Shown: piece after piece, positions 40,523 through 47,569 of the stretch
How the letters are laid out: each line of letters opens with the position of its first letter
How positions within the stretch are numbered: position 1 is the stretch's first letter
Assembly: GCA_958453935.1 (NCBI GenBank)
Contig: CAUDZT010000004.1
Location: 1-50,484 of the forward strand
Length of the DNA stretch: 50,484 nucleotides
Direction: 5' to 3'
DNA from: an uncultured Collinsella sp.
Lineage (GTDB): Bacteria > Actinomycetota > Coriobacteriia > Coriobacteriales > Coriobacteriaceae
Notes under the pieces: generated by a model
Database searches by the model: none
Seen by the model: the letters and a program-made list of their open reading frames with translations, nothing else
What the model was told of the DNA's origin: nothing
Position numbers and translations under genes: made by a program

Positions 40523-42247
40523 GTGGACGAGGAAGCAAGCATCATCCTGGGGGATGCCATCGCCTTTTGCCAGCGCGACGGCCAAGATGCACGCCTCATC
40601 AACATGCTGGGGCAATCGCGCGCCATAAGCCTGACCGAAGACATGCTCACGATCGAGGCGCCCTCGCGCTTTGCCATCGCGCAGCTCAAAAAGCATCAGC
40701 CGACTATTGAGGCTTATCTGGAAGAAATCGCCTTTGCACCGATTGCGCTCGACATCGTGGCACCGCAAGGCGCCACGACGGAATCCGCTGCCGCGACGGC
40801 GCCCGCCACGGCTCCCGCTGCTTCCCCGGCGGCGCCGGCCTCCGCGGGCGACGTGCCGACAATCGAGCACCAGCACGGCGATGTTTCCCGTGAAACCATG
40901 ACACCATTGCCGACCGCGGCGGCGACGTCAACGAACGCGCCCGTCACGCACATGCCCATCGCTCACGACGCAGCGGCGGGCGCGGATTCGGGCATTGCAA
41001 TCAAGAACACGCTCTCGGCCGATGATTTTCGTCGCATGATGAACCAGATGAAGGGCGGAGCGCCGACTAAATCCACGCAGGCTGCGACCCCCGCTTCACC
41101 CATGCCAGCACCGACCGCGCCGGCCGAGCAGAATACGGATGGAGCCCCACTCGCCGCGAACTCAAAATTTACCTTTGAGAACTTTGTCTACGGCCCCGAG
41201 AACAGCCATGCCTATCGCTCGGCACTCAAGTTTGCCGCCCTCGCGGACGAACGCGGCACGTGCACATCACTGTTCATCTACGGCAAATCGGGCCTGGGCA
41301 AGACGCACCTGCTGCTTGCGATCAAAAACGAGCTCGCCGAGAAGTCGCCCGAGATCAAGGTCAAGTATGCCAACTCCCAGGCATATCTGGACGACCTGAT
41401 GACCGAGTTCGACCGCCAAAAGAAGAGCAACGCCCCCATCATGCAGGCGTACCACGGCGTGGACGTGCTCATCATCGATGACATCCAAAACATCATCGGC
41501 AAACGCGCGAGCGTGGACTACTTCTTCCAGCTCATGGACGAGTTCATCCGCAACAACAAGAAGGTCGTCATCGCGGCAGACCGCGCCCCCAAGGACCTGA
41601 GCATGGACGAGCGTCTGACCAGCCGCTTCAACGCCGGCATGCTCTGCCTGGTCGCAGAGCCCAGCTACGAGATGAAATACAAGATCTTGCAGCGCTATTA
41701 CGAGAACACCATCGTCGCCGCTCCCGAGGCAGGCGACGACTCGCTGCTGGCGGCCTATGGGGGCGACGGCGGGCACCTGACCGACGAGCACTTTAAACAC
41801 ATGGCAGAGGTGTCGGGCACCAACATCCGCGAACTCGAGAGCTTTTGCGAGCGCTGCGCCGGCGAGGCGGGCGACCGCGAGCGCGAGGGCGGGGAGCTCA
41901 CCTTTGACGATATCGACGCCATCGCCAGCCAGTACTTCGACACATCGGCCAAAAAGATCAACGTCCAGACGGTTCAGTCCGTCATCGAAGAGCAGTACGG
42001 CGTGACGCACGAGGAGCTCATCGGCCCGCGTCGCAACGCCAATATCGCCAAAGCACGCCACATTGCCATCTATCTGGCCATCGAGATGTGCGAGATGACG
42101 ACCACGGCGGTGGGCGCCGAATTTGGCAATCGCAACCACTCGACCGTCAGCACGAGTTACAAAAAGGTCCAGAAGATGATCCAGGAAGACCGCACCGTCA
42201 CCGAAGACCTCAAGTCGCTGCGCGATAAAATTACACTGCGCTCGTAG
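40523..42247 (+). CDS. dnaA: Chromosomal replication initiator DnaA (divergent)
   Basis: This 574-residue protein has a short domain I and an Ala/Pro-rich domain II of about 130 residues. In the AAA+ domain, Walker A is GKSGLGKT (254-261), Walker B is VLIIDDIQ and the box VII arginine is in ERLTSRF. Domain IV spans about 475-574. The usual signature GGRDHTTV reads GNRNHSTV (535-542), and RPRQ reads KARH. Thus the positions equal to E. coli Asp433, Thr435, Pro423 and Gln408 are Asn, Ser, Thr and His, while Arg399 and His434 are kept. The GTG start follows GGGAGA. These changes agree with the lack of canonical DnaA boxes nearby. Confidence 0.95.
   Translation: MDEEASIILGDAIAFCQRDGQDARLINMLGQSRAISLTEDMLTIEAPSRFAIAQLKKHQPTIEAYLEEIAFAPIALDIVAPQGATTESAAATAPATAPAASPAAPASAGDVPTIEHQHGDVSRETMTPLPTAAATSTNAPVTHMPIAHDAAAGADSGIAIKNTLSADDFRRMMNQMKGGAPTKSTQAATPASPMPAPTAPAEQNTDGAPLAANSKFTFENFVYGPENSHAYRSALKFAALADERGTCTSLFIYGKSGLGKTHLLLAIKNELAEKSPEIKVKYANSQAYLDDLMTEFDRQKKSNAPIMQAYHGVDVLIIDDIQNIIGKRASVDYFFQLMDEFIRNNKKVVIAADRAPKDLSMDERLTSRFNAGMLCLVAEPSYEMKYKILQRYYENTIVAAPEAGDDSLLAAYGGDGGHLTDEHFKHMAEVSGTNIRELESFCERCAGEAGDREREGGELTFDDIDAIASQYFDTSAKKINVQTVQSVIEEQYGVTHEELIGPRRNANIAKARHIAIYLAIEMCEMTTTAVGAEFGNRNHSTVSTSYKKVQKMIQEDRTVTEDLKSLRDKITLRS
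40882..40897. promoter_or_regulatory. Degenerate parS-like site inside dnaA
   Basis: TGTTTCCCGTGAAACC differs from the parS consensus at two bases. It sits in the linker-coding part of dnaA, about 5 kb from the perfect sites, where low protein constraint would allow it. Confidence 0.4.
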
Positions 42248-42485
42248 GGAAATAGAGACACCTGTTGAAAACTTGTCGAAACCACGGGCATAAGGTGTCT
42301 AAAACCCAACCCGCGGTGATGAAAAGTTTTGCGCAGGTTTTGAACGTGGAAAACCACCCCTGTTGCACACAGGTTGCTGTCGATTCTCTTTCTAGGTCTG
42401 ACCTGCGTCTTTGGGAGTAATCAACAGTTTCGTCAGTGCTATTACTATTATTAAGATATTTATATCTATAGAAAGGTATTAAAAG
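42248..42485. other. Probable oriC unwinding region (dnaA-dnaN)
   Basis: The features lie in order. An inverted GTTTTCAACAGG is at 42261-42272, followed by TGTTGCACA (42361-42369) and TAATCAACA (42418-42426). A spacer of about 12 bases precedes the triplet run CTATTACTATTATTA (42439-42453), which reads TAA/TAG repeats on the other strand as in DnaA-trios. An AT-rich stretch runs to about 42480 before the dnaN binding site. This box-spacer-trio-AT layout matches the Bacillus basal unwinding system. Confidence 0.7.
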
Positions 42486-43589
42486 ATGAAGTTCACCGTC
42501 AGCCAGAGCTCGCTTACACAAGCCATCGGCGTCGTTATGAAGGGTGTCGCTTCGGCATCCACCCTTCCCATCCTGTCGGGCGTGCTCGTTAAGGCCCAAG
42601 ACGGCATCTTGGAATTCCAAACCTCTAACTACACCATCTCGATCCGTCATCGCATCGCGGCGCATGTCGAAGAAGAGGGCGAGATGGTTATCCCCTGTAA
42701 GATGCTCTCCAATATCACCAAGACCCTCCCCGATGCCCCGGTCACCTTTGAGCTGTCCGAGCGCCAGGTGCTGATTGGTTGCGAGAAGAGCTCTTTCCGC
42801 CTGAACACGCTCGATGCCAATGACTTCCCCGAGTTTCCGGCCTATGCCATCGAGAGTGCCGTGGAGCTGCCGACCGATGTCTTGTCCGAGATGGTCGGCC
42901 GCGTGTGGCGCGTCACCTCGACCGACAAGGCTCGCCCCATCCTGGGCGGCGTGCACATGAAGGTCGAGAACAACACCGTACGCCTGGTGGCGACCGATTC
43001 CTTCCGCTTGGCCGTGTGCGATACGCAGGTCGAGACCTCGACCCTCGAGGGCTCCTTTGAGCTCAACGTTCCGGCCGACGCCTTTAACGACGCGCTGAAC
43101 ATCATGGCCAGCCAGGCGACCATCATGATCGGGGCTACCGACACCCAGGTCGTCTTCGAGGCCGGCAACACCACCTACGTGTCGCGCCGTATCGAGGGCG
43201 TGTACCCCAACTACAAGCAGCTCATCCCCGATTCGTGCGTGACGAGCGTCAAGATCGACGTCGCCGCCTTTAACGCCGCCCTCAAGCGCGTGGCCGTTAT
43301 CGCGAGCGCCAACCCCGCCGTCAAGTTCGAGATCGATGTCGAGAACGGGCAGATGGGCCTGTCCTCCATTTCCAATGACCAGGACCTTGCGCAGGAGACG
43401 ATCGATGTCGAGGCCGAGGGCGAGTCGGGTACCATCGCCTTCAACTACCATTACATCTTCGGCTGCCTCAATGCCCTGTCCAAGGAGAAGGAGATCACGC
43501 TGGAGCTCAAGAGCTACTCGCAGGCGGGCATCTTTAAGTCCTACGACAAGATCAACTACCTGTACCTGGTCATGCCGGTCCGCATCTAG
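42486..43589 (+). CDS. dnaN: DNA polymerase III sliding clamp (beta subunit)
   Basis: This 367-residue protein forms the dimeric ring that holds polymerase III on DNA. It has three clamp domains; the start MKFTVSQSSLTQAIGVVMK, KARPILGGVHM in domain II and the C-terminal YLVMPVRI are standard. GAAAGG lies nine bases before the ATG, right after the AT-rich origin stretch. Confidence 0.97.
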   Translation: MKFTVSQSSLTQAIGVVMKGVASASTLPILSGVLVKAQDGILEFQTSNYTISIRHRIAAHVEEEGEMVIPCKMLSNITKTLPDAPVTFELSERQVLIGCEKSSFRLNTLDANDFPEFPAYAIESAVELPTDVLSEMVGRVWRVTSTDKARPILGGVHMKVENNTVRLVATDSFRLAVCDTQVETSTLEGSFELNVPADAFNDALNIMASQATIMIGATDTQVVFEAGNTTYVSRRIEGVYPNYKQLIPDSCVTSVKIDVAAFNAALKRVAVIASANPAVKFEIDVENGQMGLSSISNDQDLAQETIDVEAEGESGTIAFNYHYIFGCLNALSKEKEITLELKSYSQAGIFKSYDKINYLYLVMPVRI

Positions 43590-43598
43590 CGCTGCGCC

Positions 43599-44705
43599 AT
43601 GACCATGTTCGCCCGCGATCTTTCCGTCGCGCACTACCGCAGCTTCGATAGCTATCGCCTTGCCCTGGACGAGGGCGTGACGATACTTGCGGGACCCAAC
43701 GCGGCGGGAAAGACCAATCTCATAGAGGCGCTGCAGCTGCTGACGAGCGGCGCCTCGTTTAGGCATCCGACCGCAGCCGAGCTCGTCCATGACGGCGTGG
43801 GCTCGTGCAAGGTCGAGCTGAGGCTCGAGGGCGACGGCCGCGTGCTTGATATGGGATTGAGCGCGGAGGACGGTAAGCGCTCGTTTAGCCGCAACGGCAA
43901 GAGATGCTCTGCCGCCGGTGTGCGCGGGGTTCTTCCGAGCGTGCTGTTTTGCCCCGACCATCTGGACATGGTTAAGCGTGGCGCCAGTGTGCGCCGCGCC
44001 GCCCTCGATGACTTTGGCATGCAACTGAGCGCACGCTATGCCGATCTTGCGAGCACCTATGGGCGCTGCGTGACCCAGCGTAACGCCTTGCTCAAGGAGA
44101 CCTGGTGCTGCCGCGAGATGCTCGGCGCGTGGAACGATTCGATTGCCCGCGCGGGCTCGGCCCTGCTCGTGCACCGGTTGGCTCTGCTCGACCGGCTGGC
44201 GGGCCATGTGCACACTGCCTACGGGCAAGTAGCGTCAGGTGAGGCCGCCAACGTGACCTATGCGTCCACGCTGGGGGCTTTGCCCCAGGTCGAGGATCGC
44301 GAAGAGCTGAAGGGTTGGGCGTACGAGCGCATGCTGGCCGCCCTTGACGAGCATGCCGACGAGGAAATTCGCCGCGGCGTGACGTTGGTGGGACCGCATC
44401 GCGACGAGATTGAGTTTACCGTGGCGGGTCGCTCCGCCCGTTCATTTGCCAGCCAAGGACAGCAGCGCACGCTGGTGCTGTCCTGGAAGGTGGCCGAGGT
44501 TGCCGTGGCTCGCGATGTCCTGGGCACCGCCCCACTGCTGCTTTTGGACGACGTGATGAGCGAGCTCGACGGCGAGCGTCGCGGCGCTTTCCTGCGGCTG
44601 ATTGGCGATGATATCCAGACGGTCATAACTACGACCAACCTGGGGTACTTTACCGATGACCTGCTTGATCGAGCCAAGGTGGTGAGCATGGGTGAGACGT
44701 GCTAA
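43599..44705 (+). CDS. recF: DNA replication and repair protein RecF
   Basis: This SMC-like ATPase of 368 residues loads RecA at gaps with RecO and RecR. Walker A GPNAAGKTN (33-41), the signature SGQQRT-like FASQGQQRTLVLSWK, and Walker B LLLLDDVMSELD are seen. The ATG at 43599 and a second one two codons later (43605) are both possible; neither has a clear binding site, and coupling to dnaN is likely. The dciA start lies inside its end. Confidence 0.94.
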   Translation: MTMFARDLSVAHYRSFDSYRLALDEGVTILAGPNAAGKTNLIEALQLLTSGASFRHPTAAELVHDGVGSCKVELRLEGDGRVLDMGLSAEDGKRSFSRNGKRCSAAGVRGVLPSVLFCPDHLDMVKRGASVRRAALDDFGMQLSARYADLASTYGRCVTQRNALLKETWCCREMLGAWNDSIARAGSALLVHRLALLDRLAGHVHTAYGQVASGEAANVTYASTLGALPQVEDREELKGWAYERMLAALDEHADEEIRRGVTLVGPHRDEIEFTVAGRSARSFASQGQQRTLVLSWKVAEVAVARDVLGTAPLLLLDDVMSELDGERRGAFLRLIGDDIQTVITTTNLGYFTDDLLDRAKVVSMGETC

Positions 44706-45255
44706 TTACGAGCGCGAGAGCGAGACAGTCGCCTTCAGCGGGTTTTTGAACGCAGAGCGTCAGCGCATCCTGGCGGCTGCGACCCCTGAGCGCCGTGCGC
44801 AGATGGAGGCCGCCGAGGAGTCGCGCACGGTCTATCGCGCATGGAACGCGGTGTGCTCGGGTACGCGCGAGGGGCGGCATGTGACGGGACTGCGCTACCT
44901 GCCCGAGTCCAATGAGCTGCTGGTGTATCTCGACTCGCCCTCGTGGACGCAGGAAATGACGCTGTTGCGCGAGATCATTCGCGCGCGCATGGAGCGCGCC
45001 GGTGCGCATGTGGACGGCCTGGTGTTCAAAACCACCGCGCCCGGCCACACGCCGCCCGCCGCCAAGGAGCGCCTGCGCCCGGCGACGACCGAGCGACCGC
45101 CGGCCCCGCACGCCGACCTAAGTGAGGCCGAGCGTACCGAGATCGAGCGCCAAGTGGCGCCCATCGAAGACCAAAAACTGCGCGAGGCCCTCGAGAATGC
45201 CATGAGAGCCAGTGCCGAGTGGGCCAAGGGCGTGCAAAGCAAAAAAGAGCCTTAA
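44692..45255 (+). CDS. DciA-like protein (DUF721)
   Basis: This 187-residue protein has the DUF721 core: TVYRAWNAVCSG, HVTGLRYLPESNELLVYLDS, then PSWTQEMTLLREIIRARM. A charged, Pro-rich linker and a C-terminal helix follow. DciA is the ancestral loader or accessory of the DnaB replicative helicase, and its position after recF is typical. The GTG start overlaps recF by 14 bases. No dnaB is in the window. A terminator follows. Confidence 0.85.
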   Translation: MRRANYERESETVAFSGFLNAERQRILAAATPERRAQMEAAEESRTVYRAWNAVCSGTREGRHVTGLRYLPESNELLVYLDSPSWTQEMTLLREIIRARMERAGAHVDGLVFKTTAPGHTPPAAKERLRPATTERPPAPHADLSEAERTEIERQVAPIEDQKLREALENAMRASAEWAKGVQSKKEP

Positions 45256-45281
45256 ATCGCATCTGGTGGCCTTGTAGAGCC

Positions 45282-45307
45282 AAATACCCTCGTTCCCGAG
45301 GGTATTT
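45282..45307 (+). terminator. Terminator after dciA
   Basis: AAATACCCTCG/CGAGGGTATTT with a short loop is followed by TTTTT. It separates the dnaN-recF-dciA transcript from gyrB. Confidence 0.88.
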
Positions 45308-45360
45308 TTTTACGATAAACTAGTAAGGCTGTACACATTTTCTTGACTGAAGGAGGACGT

Positions 45361-47391
45361 GTGGCAAACGAAAACGATTACGATGGCGGCGAGATTAAGA
45401 TTCTCGAAGGTCTCGAGGCCGTTCGTAAGCGCCCGGGCATGTATATCGGCTCGACGAGCGCCAGCGGTCTGCATCACCTGGTGTGGGAGATCGTTGATAA
45501 CTCCGTCGACGAGGCCATGGCCGGTTTCTGCACCGAGATCCAGGTGACGGTCCACGCCGACAACTCCATCACGGTCGTCGACAACGGGCGCGGCATCCCC
45601 GTCGACGAGCACCCTGTTAAAAAGATCCCGACGCTCGAGGTCGTTATGACGATCTTGCACGCCGGCGGTAAGTTCGATAACTCGGCCTATAAGGTCTCGG
45701 GCGGCCTGCACGGCGTGGGCATCTCCGTCGTCAACGCGCTGTCCAAATGCGTGGTCGTTCAGGTTCGTCGCGATGGCAACACCTACGAGATGGAGTTCTC
45801 GCGCGGCAAGACCGTCAAGAAGATGGAGGTCGTGGGCACCTCGGATTCGACGGGCACCACCGTCACCTTCTGGCCCGACGACGAGATCTTCGAGACCTGC
45901 ATCTACGATTTCGATACGCTGCACAACCGTCTGCAGGAGACGGCGTTCCTCAATAAGAACCTCAAAATCGTGCTGACCGACGAGCGCGAGGCGACTCCCC
46001 ACGTGGAGGAGTTTTGCTACGAGGGCGGCATCATCGACTTCGTCAAGTTCCTCAATGAGGGCAAGGATGTCCCCGAGGCCTTTAAGGAGCCCATCTATAT
46101 TGAGGGCAAATCGGATCCGGATGCGCCCGTGACCAAGATGGGCGAGGTCGAGGTGTCCTTGCAGTGGAATAGCGGCTACGGCGAGAACGTCATGTCGTTC
46201 GCCAACGACATCTACACCCCCGAGGGTGGCATGCACCTCGAGGGCTTCCGCACCGCGCTCACCCGCGTGATTAACGATTACGCTCGCAAGCAGAACCTGC
46301 TCAAGGAAAAAGACGCCAACCTGACCGGCGACGATGTGCGCGAGGGCCTATCGGCCGTTATCTCGGTCAAACTGCCCGATCCGCAGTTTGAGGGCCAGAC
46401 CAAGGCCAAGCTCGGCAGCTCCTATATGCGCGCGCTGACGCTCAAGATCGTGACCGACGGCCTTGCCGATTACCTTGAGGAGCATCCCAAGCCCGCTCGT
46501 GAGATCGTCAAGAAGGCCCAACAGGCCTGCAAGGCGCGCAACGCCGCCCGCAAGGCGCGCGAGGCGACCCGCCGCAAGAGCCTGCTCGAGACGGCGTCCC
46601 TGCCCGGCAAGCTCGCCGACTGCTCGGTGCGTGATGCCGAGCTGACCGAGCTCTTCATCGTAGAGGGCGACTCGGCAGGCGGTTCGGCCAAGGACGGCCG
46701 TCGCCGAGACATCCAGGCGATTCTGCCCCTGCGCGGTAAGATTTTGAACGTCGAGCGCGTGGGCGACCACCGCGCGTTCTCGAGTGACACCATCCAGTCG
46801 CTGATTACCGCGATCGGCTGCGGCGTCACGACGAGCGCCGGCGACGGCGGCGACTTTGATATCACCAAGGCCCGCTACCACAAGATCATCATCATGACCG
46901 ATGCAGATGTCGACGGTGCGCATATCCGCATTCTGCTGCTGACGTTCTTCTACAAGTACATGCGCCCGCTGATTGACGCCGGCTACGTGTATGTCGCGTG
47001 CCCGCCCATCTTTGGCATTAAGGTGCGCAACAAGATCCACTACGTGTATCCCAACGGCCGCCAGCCCGAAGACGAGATCCTGCGCGACACCATCCAGAGT
47101 CTGGGCCTGAACCCCGACGACAACGACGAGGACGGCAAGGCCAAGGACGGCAAGATCACCAAGAAGCGCAAGGGCTATACCGTCCAGCGCTACAAGGGCC
47201 TGGGCGAAATGGACCCCAAGCAGCTTGCCTCGACGACGATGGACCCCAAGACCCGCATTCTGCAGCGTGTGTCGATCGAGGACGCCGTGGTGGCGGACCG
47301 CGCCGTGCGCGAGCTGATGGGTTCCGAGGTCGGCTATCGCCGCGAATATATCGAGAAGCACGCCCACGACGCGCGTTTCCTTGACGCCTAG
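45361..47391 (+). CDS. gyrB: DNA gyrase subunit B
   Basis: GyrB is the ATPase and TOPRIM subunit of gyrase. The protein has about 676 residues. EAVRKRPGMYIGST, the ATP-binding DNSVDEAMAG and DNGRGIPV, the TOPRIM EGDSAGGSAKDGRRR, the metal-binding MTDADVDGAHIR and the closing RREYIEKHA are standard. The GTG at 45361 follows AAGGAGG and is preferred over the TTG at 45343, which precedes that site. Confidence 0.98.
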   Translation: MANENDYDGGEIKILEGLEAVRKRPGMYIGSTSASGLHHLVWEIVDNSVDEAMAGFCTEIQVTVHADNSITVVDNGRGIPVDEHPVKKIPTLEVVMTILHAGGKFDNSAYKVSGGLHGVGISVVNALSKCVVVQVRRDGNTYEMEFSRGKTVKKMEVVGTSDSTGTTVTFWPDDEIFETCIYDFDTLHNRLQETAFLNKNLKIVLTDEREATPHVEEFCYEGGIIDFVKFLNEGKDVPEAFKEPIYIEGKSDPDAPVTKMGEVEVSLQWNSGYGENVMSFANDIYTPEGGMHLEGFRTALTRVINDYARKQNLLKEKDANLTGDDVREGLSAVISVKLPDPQFEGQTKAKLGSSYMRALTLKIVTDGLADYLEEHPKPAREIVKKAQQACKARNAARKAREATRRKSLLETASLPGKLADCSVRDAELTELFIVEGDSAGGSAKDGRRRDIQAILPLRGKILNVERVGDHRAFSSDTIQSLITAIGCGVTTSAGDGGDFDITKARYHKIIIMTDADVDGAHIRILLLTFFYKYMRPLIDAGYVYVACPPIFGIKVRNKIHYVYPNGRQPEDEILRDTIQSLGLNPDDNDEDGKAKDGKITKKRKGYTVQRYKGLGEMDPKQLASTTMDPKTRILQRVSIEDAVVADRAVRELMGSEVGYRREYIEKHAHDARFLDA

Positions 47392-47392
47392 C

Positions 47393-47487
47393 TTTCCCAG
47401 GCACCCCATCTTGCCCTTCAGGATTTCGGGCGCCGCACGCAAGGCGTGCGCCCTCATCCTTCAGGGCAACCTGGGGCACCTGGAAAA
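47393..47487 (+). other. Long structured element between gyrB and gyrA
   Basis: TTTCCCAGGCACCCCA...TTGCCCT (47394 on) pairs imperfectly with AGGGCAA...TGGGGCACCTGGAAA (to 47487), about 25 of 31 positions. Inside is a 10-bp stem GGGCGCACGC/GCGTGCGCCC with a three-base bulge. The whole could fold as a roughly 95-base RNA hairpin. It has no T-run, so it is not a normal terminator. Confidence 0.55.
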
Positions 47488-47569
47488 CCTAGGAGGGTTA
47501 TCCGGCATTCCCGGTAATCCGTCTCCGTGGTAGGGAACTAATGGACCACGCAAACCATGAGGAGGTAAC

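Noticed and set aside
42231..44228. Long open frame on the minus strand opposite dnaN and recF
   Set aside because: It is antisense to two certain genes, its protein has no recognisable fold, and high GC makes such antisense frames common.
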